Positions 43,968 to 54,605 of a stretch of 64,000 bases of DNA are shown here, piece after piece. Origin of the DNA: Gambelia wislizenii (lineage: Eukaryota > Chordata > Lepidosauria > Squamata > Crotaphytidae); assembly GCA_030847615.1 (NCBI GenBank), contig JAUMIR010000004.1:76601001-76665000 (forward strand), given 5' to 3'. Made by a program: the position numbers and the translations under genes. The notes under the pieces are model-generated. The model ran no database searches and had not been told where the DNA came from. It saw only the letters and a program-made list of their open reading frames with translations. The number at the start of each line of letters is the position of its first letter. The stretch's first letter is position 1.

Positions 43968-45479
43968 GTCATATTACCAATAAAAGAGTCCTCCCTTTAA
44001 GTCCACTACATCCAGTCTAAAATAAACTAACTGCACCCCTGAGTGCAGAAAAAGGTGCCGGAAATCCTCCTTGGATGTTTTGTTTCTCCTGTTTCCGCCA
44101 GTGAATGCAGCCTGTCCTTGTTGTCCCTCCTATTCTGCCCATCCACCTTTCCCACTTATTTGTTCTTTCTCATCCTACTTTTAGGTTCCCTCTCCTCCCT
44201 CACTCCCTTTCTTTCTCCCCTTGTGGCTTGCCAACTGCCAGCGGATGACATCTCCTTTCATGTTTGGGGCTGAGCAGAGGCTCTGAATGTTCGTTTGATT
44301 CCGTTAAGATAATAGCTGGTTCACTGTCAGATGCAGACTGATCAGTTAAAACCTTAATCACTGCCTGTCTACTCACATGGCACTTATTTTTTAAGAGATT
44401 AATCCCCTAAGCACTGCACCAGCATATATTCAGGGTAGAAAAGGGGGGAAAGTGGGCTTTGTATTATTATTTGATGCTGTTTCTTTTCCTCTTTTCTTTC
44501 TTTTTTATATATATAAAAAAAACCCCTGGCTCTTCCCCCCTCCCTTTCTTTCTCAAAATTGTTTTCCTTTTTAATCTGGTTGTTGAGAAGTATTTGACCT
44601 CTCCACCTCAGAACACCTCTTCTTCTCAATAAAGTGGGCTGGGTACTAAGGGAGGGAGGACAGTGGAGAGACCACCAATCAGTCCCTTGGCAACTGGCCT
44701 GCAAATAAAAATGTGTGGGGAGAGACAGAGATTTAGGGAGATATTTTGAAGATACCAGAGGAGCTTGTTCCTACCAGTGTCCCCATATGCATGCTTTCCC
44801 CTTCTTTGTTATCCCTGTCTCTTTCAGAATTCCAGGCTCATTTTTGGATTATTGGGGAACTAGACACAGCAAAGAGTCCTTGTGAGGATTTCAGAAATTT
44901 TAAGACTAAATTATACATTATGCAATAGGCAAATGTAACAGTTATACTCTACCAGTGCAAAAAAGCTAAGTGGAGAAATGTGGGGTTGAATGGAGGACTG
45001 CTTTTTCCTTCAGCTATTTTTAAACTTTTAAAACCCAGATCTTCCCCCACCCCACCCCCGAGAGGGTTCAAAAACTGTGGAGGCAAATTCTAAACAGAAA
45101 CATGGGGTGGGGAAATTAAGCAGCACCTCTCTGTCCATTGTTCCTCTATTGTTTCTCACACAGCAACATTTTATTTTAAAAACTAATAGAGATGGGAAAT
45201 TATTACACATGTCTGTCATGTAACATTTGGTTTGTCCCTTAGATATGTGTTTTGACAGATAGGCAACTAGCCTGTTGTGTGATTGCAATGACCACCATCA
45301 TGGTGATCTGAATCCAACCAATAAATTGCCTGTGATACCATGAAGAATTCAAACATCTCTCTTTCTTTCTTTCTCCCCACCCCACCCCCCGTTACCCGAA
45401 GAGGTGGTGGTGCCTTGGAGCCCCACTCATGATGCCAAAGACTATATTGATATTTGGAGAAATTATTATTATTAGCTCA
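43968..45479. other. No gene seen
   Basis: Unassigned sequence; pyrimidine-rich near 44080-44240 and 44460-44560, a TTTC run near 45357-45375 and C-runs near 45380. No repeat termini identified. Confidence 0.4.
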
Positions 45480-46322
45480 AATGGAAGGCTACGAGAGGTG
45501 GGTAACTTTGGGATCTTCTCGCCTATTTATACCAGTACTAAGTGCTGAGAACTCCAGGTTAAAGTGAAATAAAATGTTTTTATTGGAAGTAACCCAAAGA
45601 GCATTCACGGGAATCACACAAGACTATTGAAGGATTAGGCAGAAAGGTTGGATAGAGAGATAGATTTGGGAAATAGGGTGATAGTTACCAATCCTGAAGA
45701 GCGGAGTTTTGAAGTACTCAGACCGAGGTCTGAGGTTGGCACTGGAACGTTCAATCCGGGGATACACGGAGAAAGAGAGTGGCCAGTTTCATCCACAGTG
45801 GCACACCTTTCTATTGTAGGGGGACTGATATTTATACCCTGCTTCATGTCCTAAAGGGGATATTTTGGCTAGGAACAAAGCTCAGGTGGGTTTCCCACCA
45901 AATAAAGGAAAGTGAAACATAGCTGATTGCTGTTAATGGCTGGGAGCCATTAAATATGGGAGATAGGAACTGATGGGTTTATGACAATGTCACATTGAAG
46001 GACAGAAGGGGGTTGTGAGGGATCTTTCCTGGGGATTTGGGTTAGAGAGGTCACTTGATTGTTTAGGTTGTGTGACTCACCGCTGAGGAGCCCAAGAAGG
46101 AATTAGCACATAGCTCCTTAATGGTTTTGTTTACTAAAGGAGGTCTGTTCAATCCCGGTTTGGGCTTGCTTACTAAAATATTTCTAAGACATCTTCCTAG
46201 GTCCTTGTGACCTCCACCTGACCTCTTTTTGGATTACTGCTGTCTACTTGACCCCTTTGAAGTGTCCAATACCTCCAATTATGATATACTATAGGGAAGG
46301 GGTAGTAGGGCATGCTAACACC
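45480..46322 (-). other. LTR-like candidate, minus strand
   Basis: Read on the minus strand from TGTTAGCATGCCC (46322), there is a TATA box (TATAAATAT, about 45835) and, about 250 nt further, an AATAAA signal (45583-45578), an arrangement expected of U3-R in a retroviral or Gypsy-type LTR. A second TATAAATAGG lies at about 45525-45534. No partner LTR, primer-binding site or exact duplication was identified, so this is a hypothesis. Confidence 0.25.
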
Positions 46323-46439
46323 CTCTCCCCCTCTCTCTGCTCCAGTAACCTAATGCACACCAAGTCACATAAATCTTAATTTGGCAGCTTCTAAACTATG
46401 GAACTCCTTTCCAAGGGAGACCAGGCAGACCCCCTCCTT

Positions 46440-47722
46440 GTTGTCTTTCTGTCAGTAGGCAAACATAGATTTGAAACATGGGTTTCAGAGAAACAAGTCA
46501 TGCCAGACTAATCTGATCTCTTTTTTTTTTATAAAATCACCAGCTTGGTAGATGAAGGGAACGCTGTGGATATTGCATACCTTGATTTCAGTAAGGCCTT
46601 TGACAAGGTTCCCCATGACATTCTTGCAAACAAGCTTGTAAAATGTGGGCTAGACAAGTTAACTGTTCAATGGATTTGTAATTGGTTGACCAGCCAAACT
46701 CAAAGGGTGCTCAGCAGTGGCTCCTCTTCGTCTTGGAAAGATGTGACCAGTGGGGTGCCACAGGCTTCTGTCCTGGGACCAGTGCTATTCAACATCTTTA
46801 TCAATGACTTGGATGATGGAATTAGGGGCATACTTATCAAATTTGCAGATAACACCAAATTAGGAGGAGTAGCTAGTACCCTAGAGGACAGGATCAAAAT
46901 TCAAAATGACCTGGATAAACTGGAGAGCTGGGACAAAGCTAACAAAATGAAATTCAATACGGAGAAATGTAAGGTACTGCACTTAGGGCGGAAAAACGAA
47001 ATGCATAGATACAGGATGGGGGAGACCTGGCTGAATGAGACTATGTGCGAAAGGGATCTAGGAGTCCTAGTAGACCACAAGTTGAACATGAGTCAACAGT
47101 GTGATGCGGCAGCTAAAAAGGCCGATGCGATTTTGGGCTGTATCAATAGAAGTACAGTGTCTAGATCAAGGGAAGTAATAGTGCCGCTCTATTCTGCCTT
47201 GGTCAGGCCTCACCTAGAATACTGTGTCCAGTTCTGGGCACCACAATTCAAAAAGGATATTGAGAAATTGGAGAGTGTCCAGAGAAGGGCAACTAAAATG
47301 GTGAAAGGTCTGGAAACGATGCCTTATGAGGAGAGACTTAGGGAGCTGGGTATGTTTAGCCTGAAAAAAAGACAATTAAGGGGCTATATGATAGCCCTGT
47401 TTAAGTATTTGAAGGGGTGTCACATTGAGGATGGAGCAAGCTTGTTTTCTGCTGCTCCAGAGACTAGAACACGGAACAATGGATGCAAGCTCCAGGAACA
47501 GAGATTCCACCTCAACATTAGGAGGAACTTTCTGACAGTAAGAGCTGTTCGGCAGTGGAACACACTCCCTCGGAGTGTGGTGGGGTCTCCTTCCTTGGAG
47601 GTCTTTAAACAGAGGCTGGTTGGTCCTCTGTAAGGGATACTTTGATTGTGATTCCTGCGTGACAGGGGGTTGGACTGGATGGCCCTTGTGGTCTCTTCCA
47701 ACTCTACAATTCTATGATTCTA
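46440..47722 (+). pseudogene. CR1 LINE, reverse transcriptase to 3' end, 5'-truncated
   Basis: Coding open 46545-47633. Motif A AYLDFSKAFDKVPHDIL, motif B SGVPQASVLGPVLFNIF (usual GS is AS), motif C IKFADNTKLGG, where the second catalytic Asp is Asn. Then MKFNTEKCKVLHLGR, ERDLGVLVDHKLN, SALVRPHLEYCVQFWAPQ, RRATKMVKGLE, RELGMFSLKKRQLRG and FLTVRAVRQWNTLP, the CR1 C-terminal order. 3' end GGATGGCCCTTGTGGTCTCT and ATTCTATGATTCTATT (to 47722). Endonuclease and ORF1 are missing. The motif C change alone would abolish activity. The first 100 bp are broken by a T-run. Confidence 0.9.
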
Positions 47723-47734
47723 TTATTTCCCTTG

Positions 47735-48525
47735 GGTTTTTTTCCGGGCTGTGAGGCCGTGTTCTGGAATAGTTTCTTTCTGATATTTCGCCTGCATCTG
47801 TGGCTGGCATCTTCAGATAATGGTTGGGTAGGAGTCTGTATGGAGTTAATATATTGCGAACCCCTGTTGGGGAGTATATGTAAATTTGTGTAATTGAGTG
47901 GTTAGTTTCTGGGTATTCCTTTGTAAGTGTTGGGTTTTGATTCTTTTTTTTTTTTCCAAAACTGGGAGCCAGATTTTGTTTACTTTTAGGGATTCTTCTT
48001 TCCTGTTGAAGTTGTCCAGGTGTTTGTGGATTTCAATATCTTCTCTGTGCATTCTGACATGATAGTTGTTGGCCTGGTCCAGAATTTCGGTGTTTTCAAA
48101 TAGCATTTTGTGTCCAGGTTGGTTTATGACATGTTCTGCTACTGCTGATTTTAATGGCTGGCCCAGTCTGCAGTGTCTTAAGTGGTCCCTATGTAAACTT
48201 GTCCACAGCTGCATGGTATGCAGTAAACTCCTGCAGCTGTGAGAGGGTCTCTTTTGTCCTTTGCTGAGTGTAGCATCTCTTGGATTTTCTTGGTTGGTCT
48301 GTAGATTGTTTGGAGGTTGTGTTTCCTCATCAGTTTCCCTATTATGTCTGTGACTCCTTTGATGTATGGTAAAAAATACCTTCCCTTTGGGTGGCTGTTT
48401 TTCTTCTTCATTCCTGTTTTTTTTTTTTTCCTGGGTCTGGCTGTTCTTGTGATGTCTGATCTGGAGTAACCATTAGCCTGTAGGACCCAGTTTAGGTGCC
48501 TCAGTTCGTCCTCTACAAATTTAGG
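47735..48525 (-). pseudogene. Penelope-like element, GIY-YIG endonuclease fragment
   Basis: Minus strand: ELRHLNWVLQANGYS, then LPYIKGVTDIIGKLMRKHN, TIYRPTKKIQEML, KDKRDPLTAAGVYCIPCSCG and QVYIGTT, where GVY...YIG is the GIY-YIG signature of Penelope endonucleases with its Cys-rich insert. After a frameshift near 48200 it continues HCRLGQPLKSAVAEH, HREDIEIHKHLDNFNRKEES. The 3' end (47740-47815) has the ATGCAGGCGAAATATCAG segment common at 3' ends of lizard Penelope elements. The reverse transcriptase part is absent. It lies directly downstream of the CR1 end. Confidence 0.85.
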
Positions 48526-48526
48526 G

Positions 48527-48862
48527 CCTTCTCAGTGGCTGCTCCCAGGCGGTGAGATTTGCTTTCACATGATTTGCTGTTCTCCTTTTGCTGGCAGATA
48601 AATACCTTTTTATTTAAAAAGGCATTTGATGATTGATTGGTTGTGCAGAAAGGTTTTTTTATAGGCAGGTTCTGTATTTTTACCTTTCTTGTTATATTTG
48701 TAAATGAGTTTATACTTTAAAAATGGTATTTTAATATAATAGCTTAATTGTGTTTTTAACTTTTTAATCATCAGATGTTTAGCTTTATCTTATTTTAACC
48801 TCATTCTAAGATTTCAACCTATGTGCCAGGTTGAAAGAAAGCCCAGATAGTAAATAAACAAA
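48527..48862 (+). mobile_element. L2-type LINE, C-terminal/3' fragment
   Basis: FRAFSVAAPRR then a stop and TFLFKKAFDD parallel the L2 ending at 16045-16185 (AFSVIASKMWNDLP, LFRQAFPN). Ends AAGCCCAGATAGTAAATAAAC. Strongly 5'-truncated. Confidence 0.6.
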
Positions 48863-48864
48863 TA

Positions 48865-49127
48865 CAGGGCATACACACACCCATATCTGCAGAACCAATA
48901 TCAATGGTTTCAGTTACCCCCTGCTGAAAAAATAAAGACATGTACCATAGAGTCATGCTGGAAAATGCCTAGAGAGGTGTCCTCTCTAGGAATCACTAGA
49001 TCCTCCAACACAACTCTATGGGTTGTTTTTACCAGAAGTCATTTATTTTAATAGGGTTTGCTATTATTCGTGATTTCACTTATAAATGGTAAGTCTAGGA
49101 ATGTATCCCTCACAGATCCAGAGGTCT
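48865..49127. mobile_element. Tigger-like MITE (small family), diverged
   Basis: TA precedes CAGGGCATACACACACCC; interior GAAAATGCCTAGAGAGGTGT and ACTCTATGGGTTG match 20942-21162; the right end is eroded. Confidence 0.5.
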
Positions 49128-50011
49128 ATAAATAAATATCGCACAGAACTAAGTTCTACAGAAAAATGAAAACAAAAGAGATAATCTTACAGCACAGCAG
49201 ATTATGATACCTAGACACACTTCTGTAACAGGATAAAATAGGGTTAGGGGCAACATGGGGGAGAGGCTTTGAGTAGAAAAATGGCTACTGACAGAGGAAA
49301 AAATGAAGCATTAAATAGAACTTGTAGTTCCTTTGCTCAAAATCGCAGCCCCCCCCCCCGGTTGTTATGTTTCACACACAAATGCTACTAGCAGAACTAC
49401 ATCACTACATTACAGGCATTATTTGTGCAATGTAGTGTTCTCCCTGAATCTTGGGATTGCAGCAATTTATCAATATTTTCCAAAATCTCCTGTCCTGTTC
49501 TCTTGGGAATAAGCAACATCATAAAATATGATGTTTTTCTACTCACATGAAATGTTCTTGCTGTTAAATGAACACCGCGTGTGTAATGTAGAGATCTCCC
49601 AAGAGGATCTTAGTGCACTTTTTTAAAAAAGATCTTTAAAAACATCATCCCATTAGCAAGATTTTGTACTGAAAACAAAAATAACGGAACTGGAATTACT
49701 AACACACACAATACATACATCTCATCAGCTTTTTAGAGACTGGCAATCAGGTGGGAAGTGGTGCAATTGAAATCCCTGCCAGCTCCCTTAAAACTGAAGA
49801 ATTTAGCTCCAGGCAAACTCAACTGGCATGATGGCTTTCTAGAAGGAAATGTTATTTATTTATGCAAAGACAAACACATGCTTAAGCATGCATACTATCA
49901 AGGTAAGTAAGAAAAAACCCACAATGATTAACTTAAATACTGCGGATGTAGAAGTGGAACAGCAAATACTTCTTTAGCTGATGTTGAAAAAAAGAGTCCT
50001 GGACAAACGAA
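49128..50011. other. No feature seen
   Basis: No recognised coding or repeat ends; a C9 run near 49350. Confidence 0.4.
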
Positions 50012-50561
50012 AGACTTTAGCAGATGCGGCAAAAATTGTGGGATTATGATGTCTGGGGTAGCACAAATGGGTGCAGCTATTGCAAGTCATCGTCATAAGC
50101 TGTCAGTAGATTGTCAATATCGCTTTTTTCACAGTATTGAGGGTGTGCAAAACTACATCCCGTTGTAAGATCACAGAGTGAATGGGTCATCTTCAGCAAG
50201 AAAACTTCTGAGTGAGACCATGAAAATGAAGCATAGGATGCTCTTTTTATGAAGTGTCCGATTTAGTTTCAATGTTTTTAGGTTTGTTTCAGTGCTTGTG
50301 TGTATTAATTAAGGTGTTTTTGCAGTTTTAAGCATGCTCACATCTTCTTGTGAGAACTGCCTAAAATCTTGCACACCCTAAATCACGGAAGTAAACTCCT
50401 GTTCTTAAAGTGCTAGTGGACGTCATGCGATAATTCCATGACAGTTCTTTCACGTGATTACCGTGACTTGTAAATGTAATAATGCCACGAAGTTTCTGCT
50501 ATCCTCACTCATGGAATTACAGCATTTTGCTGAAAATATGGATGCCACAGATGGAAAGGCC
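50012..50561. mobile_element. PIF/Harbinger-like MITE, family C (copy 2)
   Basis: Colinear with 60840-61456: TCAATATCGCTTTTTTCACA, GAATGGGTCATCTTC, CTCTTTTTATGAAGTGTCC, CATCTTCTTGTGAGAAC, AAATCACGGAAGTAAACTCC, GTAATAATGCCACGAAGTTTCTG. Both termini are eroded, so limits are approximate. Confidence 0.6.
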
Positions 50562-50702
50562 CTCTCACAAGTTGCAGTCAGCCTAAATTCTGATTTCAAG
50601 TACATCCCAGAAACGACTTTCAACAGCAATCTTAAAATAGCACAGGTATGTTCTGCAGAAGATTCTGAGGACCCAAGCTATTTAAAGCTTCAGGGATAAG
50701 TA

Positions 50703-50951
50703 CAATAGGACCCCATATCCGCTGGGGATTGGTTCGGGGGGGCTGTGGACACCGAAAAGCATGGATAATAGCAAATGCCATTGAAAATAATGGGATTTTC
50801 AGTTTAAAATACCATAGAGTTGTCTTGGAGGACCTAGAAAATGGATAGAGAGGACACATTTTCTAGGAAGACTCGATGGAAAGTGTGCTGTTTTGTGTCC
50901 CATGGATAATTGAATCAGTGGATAATGAACCAGTGGATACGGGTCCTACTG
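50703..50951 (-). mobile_element. Tigger-like MITE (small family), well preserved
   Basis: CAATAGGACCCCATATCCGC and, reverse complement of the right end, CAGTAGGACCCGTATCC; TA flanks at 50701-50702 and 50952-50953. Nearly the reverse complement of 56903-57157 (ATGGATAATAGCAAATGCC, CCTAGAAAATGGATAGAGAGG, GTCCCATGGATAATTGAATC). Confidence 0.75.
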
Positions 50952-50989
50952 TACTCACTTTGAATTGTGCTTGGAGAAAGTCTGGTTGT

Positions 50990-51240
50990 CAGTGAAGATG
51001 TTTCAAGACTGGCAAGATTTGTCTCTGTTAGATGTTTAGCTGTAGTATTTTGAACCAATTAAAGTTTCTGCAGTTTTTGAAGATAGCCCCTTGTATAAGA
51101 CATGGCAGTAATCTAATCTAGATAATACTGGAATCTGAAATGTGAGTTCTTCCTGATCTTCCACAATATCAGTGTCAGTGAGGGCACCAAAAACTAATAA
51201 TAGTTTGGGTGTGAGGAAGGATCGATGGGACAAACTATAT
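50990..51240. repeat. Possible LINE-derived fragment
   Basis: TTTTGAACCAATTAAAGTTTC and ATGGCAGTAATCTAATCTAG recall a common reptile LINE-linked repeat. Assignment is weak. Confidence 0.3.
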
Positions 51241-51473
51241 TTCTACGTGGCTGAACTGCATCCTATGTTGGTGGCAAGCTGCAATGTAAATTTTCTTTAA
51301 GAATTAACTGGAAGGTTGCAAAAAGATGATATGGGAATGCATGAAGCTCATGGGTAGTACTTTGTTTGCTCCTAACTTACTCAGCTGATAATACCTTGCA
51401 TATGAATGTATTTCTACATTTGAAAAGTACATTTTCTTCACGTAATGTCAGGAGTCCAAAAGTGGGGAATGGG

Positions 51474-52339
51474 TAGGGTTGCCATAATTCTCTGCCACAA
51501 AACTGGGACAAAGGTACCCACATTTTGACCAGGGAGGGGGAGGATGACTTTCTCCTCCCAACCATCACCACCCCACAGAAGCCTTCCCTGCCACCACCGC
51601 CAATTTCTTCCAGGGGATGTGGATGGACCGAAAGAGACCCTTCTAGCTGCCTTCGTCCAGCAAGACTATGAGCTTTGATAGGAAGGTGAAGCCCTGCAGG
51701 TCAAGGATGGGGCTGGGTGGGATTGGGGGGTTCAGGGCAAAGGGGCACACAGATGCTGTTGCCGAGCAGGTGAGCCAGCCTAGTGGGGAAGAGGACCCAA
51801 CTCCCTGCTGGGCCATTGGGGAGGAAGTTTGGGGAGAGAGTGTGCAGCAGATTCCGATGATTTAAGTAAGCAAAAGTAGGTTTCTAGCTGCCGCTGCTAA
51901 CCAGGTGAGCAGGGGATCCACTACCCCACCGGGCCATCCCCCCTCCTGTCAATGACCAAAAGGTGAATTGCACTGCTCCCCCCCGGGAGCATCTACACAG
52001 GTAGTGACCTTGAAGGCCAGACTCACAACACACATACAAGTAAATTGCTGGACTTCTTTCCTCTCGCTTGATTTTCCTTCGCTCTCTCTCTCTGCTGCTG
52101 CTTGCTCTGCACACTCCAACTCCCACATTTTGCACACTGTACTCTCCCGCCTAGTCTAGACTGCACTCTCCCACCTTCTGCACTCACTCCCCATGTGACC
52201 CTGAGCAGAGAGCCTGCAGACAGAAAGCCGGGAGTCAGAATCTGGGATCTGCTGCTTGAAGCAGCCCAGCCAGATGGGACAACTTTCTGTCCCTCTAATC
52301 TGGGATTTTCCTGGTTTTCTGGGAGTTATGGCAACCTTA
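51474..52339. mobile_element. hAT-like nonautonomous element, 866 bp
   Basis: TAGGGTTGCCATAA (left) and, reverse complement of the right end, TAAGGTTGCCATAA are the termini; a perfect 8-bp GGAATGGG duplication flanks it (51466-51473 and 52340-52347), diagnostic of the hAT superfamily. The interior (51600-52250) is not repetitive within this window and lacks a transposase; the ORFs across it are short. Confidence 0.8.
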
Positions 52340-52699
52340 GGAATGGGGGGGGGTTGTCACCCCCTGCCACCTGTGGAGCTATCACTGATCAAAATTGGGC
52401 AAATGTTTTTAAATTTTAGAAAGGGGCATAATGATTCCACCACCATAGGCAACACCCCTGCCTTCAGAACATCTATGCTTGGCATCAAGCTGGTTCAAAA
52501 TTTTTAATCTACATGCTATCTTAAACTCCCTGTAAATAAGTGAATGATTTTAGGTTGCAGTATTTAAATAAATTAACACATACAAATATGAGACACAGAA
52601 CCTTATGAGTATTGGAATAATTGTTTTGATTTGATTTGTGGGAGGGGAGATTCTTTGAAACACAGAGAAGAGCACTTGGAGATAAAGTTGGGAAGCTGA
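52340..52699. other. No feature seen
   Basis: Unassigned AT-rich sequence between two transposons. Confidence 0.4.
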
Positions 52700-53836
52700 G
52701 GGATTGTCTAGATAGTAAAAATACTCCTCATAGAATGCAAGAAGAATACAAGATCCTGCAGTGATTCACCTTATTCAGAAGGAGGGGCCCCAAAAACTGC
52801 AGCTTTTCCCCCTGAGGTTTTTTAAATAATGTGTGCAAATGTGCAGTCCCACTCATTTGGAGAAGTGATTCGCAGTGCAGTGCATTTTCGGCAAGGGCAA
52901 AAGTCAAAAGCTGATTGGTTGGACAATGGTGGGGCGGGCTTGCTAGCAATGAAGGGGCCAGAAGCGTCATTTGGAGTTTCAAGTTGCTGCTAGTGGGCAT
53001 TTTTGCTGTGTGGAGGCAACCAAACAGCTTTTTTAAGCAGAAGGTCGCACTTGTGCACCTTTGATTTAGAATTTTAAAAAAAAAATACTGTGCAATAGCA
53101 GCAACTTGTTGAGAATCTCTCTCTCTCTCTCTCTGGCTTTTCTTCGCAAACGAAGATTCAGGAAGGACTCATCCCGCGCTTTCTGCAAGCGCGCTGATGA
53201 CTAAAAAGGCCAATCCGAGATAAACAAGTCCGGTTGCAAAAAGCACAGCAGAAGGTCTCCTTGGGTGATGTTTTTGGGTTGTGATTCTTTCTGCGTTGTC
53301 GTTTCTCTTCAAGACTTGTTCGGCGTGAGTTCTCAAATAAGGCTGCAGCATTGTGGATAGTGCGTCTCCATGCCTCCCGATGTGAGGCCAGGGCGGACCA
53401 CTGTTGGTGATCAACTTGGCCAAGCCTGAGATGTTGTTTCAGGGAGTCTTTGTATCACTTTTTTGGAGCGCCCCTCTTACGCTGACCCGTGGTGAGTTCA
53501 CCGTAGAGTAGTATTTTTGGGAGGCGATGGTCCTCCATCCTAGAAACGTGCCCTGCCCAGCGCAGCTGTGTTCTCAATATCATGGCCTCAATGCTGGTGA
53601 TCCCTGCTTGCTCAAGGACAGCAACATTCGTCACATAGTCAGTCCAGTGACTAACGTGAGTAAATCACCTTCAGCCACCATGTTGATTCGCAGGCATGGC
53701 TGCATGTGAACTTCAAACATGGATAGCTTCATGTATCAGCAATTTTGCCAAAGGACCATGGAAACAAATGAATGCTGCTGTGATTTTGCATTAATGAGCA
53801 GCAATCAACATTGTATCTTCTTATCTAGACAACCCC
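52700..53836 (-). mobile_element. MITE of the GGGCTTGTCTA class, interrupted by a LINE
   Basis: GGGATTGTCTAGATAG left, ATCTAGACAACCCC right, with exact TGA duplication (52697-52699 and 53837-53839). Interior AAAAGCTGATTGGTTGG, GGGGCGGGCTTGCTAGCAA and CACCATGTTGATTCGCAGGCATG matches 22013-22610. Interrupted at about 53114-53651. Confidence 0.75.
53114..53651 (-). pseudogene. Non-LTR retrotransposon ORF2, C-terminal fragment (copy 2), intact zinc finger
   Basis: Minus strand: starts near TNVAVLEQAGI, with RSAGHV-type and KRYKDSLKQH segments broken by a frameshift near 53460. It ends ETFCCAFCNRTCLSRIGLFS followed by HQRAC..., i.e. C-x2-C-x12-H-x3-C, a complete C2HC-type finger, and TGA (53158-53160). 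A TCTTCGCAAACGAAGA stem-loop (53141-53156) and an (AG)n tail follow at once. Same family as 9124-9790. 5' truncation at about 53650, where MITE sequence resumes. Confidence 0.75.
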
Positions 53837-54134
53837 TGACTTCCTTTTGAGTGTGCTGATTTATAATTAAAACAAACCTGAGTTTGAACATTTTAAAAGG
53901 TGTTTCGTTACACTTTTGTTACAAAGAACTAACTACTTACAGCTCATTATGTTGCTTTCATTGTATTATTTTGGAGTTCTGTGGGTAAATATGTAGGAAG
54001 GTGTGAGGCTATTTTGTCCATTTAATCCATTAATGTCTACTCTATCTGAGAGGGTTTCCAACAGAGAGTCTTTCCCTTTACTTGTTACTTGATCCTTTTG
54101 AACCTGAGACCTTCTTCATACAAAACACATGCTT

Positions 54135-54605
54135 TATTATGGCTATTGTCAGTATGTGTAATCAAGCTGGTTTCAACTTATGATGACCTTGTGAATGAGA
54201 GACCTCCAAGAACCCTAGTCATCAACAGCCATGCTCATGTCTTGAAGACTCAGGACCATGGGTTCCTTGTCTGAATAATCCACCTGTGAGGTGGTCTTCC
54301 TTTTTTTTCTACTGCTTTCCACTTTACCAAGCATTATTATCGCTTCCAATGACTCGCATTGTTTCATATGTCCAAAATACGATGGCTTTAGTTTAGTCAT
54401 TTTGGCTTCTAGTGAGAAGTCAGGTTTGATTTGTCCTCAGACCCATTTATTTGTCTTTTTCCACAATAGAGCTCTGCTTCAGCATATTTTAAATTAGTTG
54501 ATTTTCTTCCTGTCAGCTTTCTTCACTGTCCAGCTTTCATAGCCATCCATAGAAATTGGGAATACTACAGCTTGAATGACTCTGATTTGGGTATAATTAT
54601 CTGTT
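54135..54605 (-). pseudogene. Bov-B (RTE) LINE, C-terminal fragment
   Basis: Minus strand: VVFPISMDGYESWTVKKADRKKIN, KMTKLKPSYFGHMKQ, LSLQDMSMAVDD parallel the Bov-B at 36998-38880. The 3' end (54140-54190) reads like ATAAGTTGAAACCAGCTTGATT. Heavily broken by stops. Confidence 0.75.
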
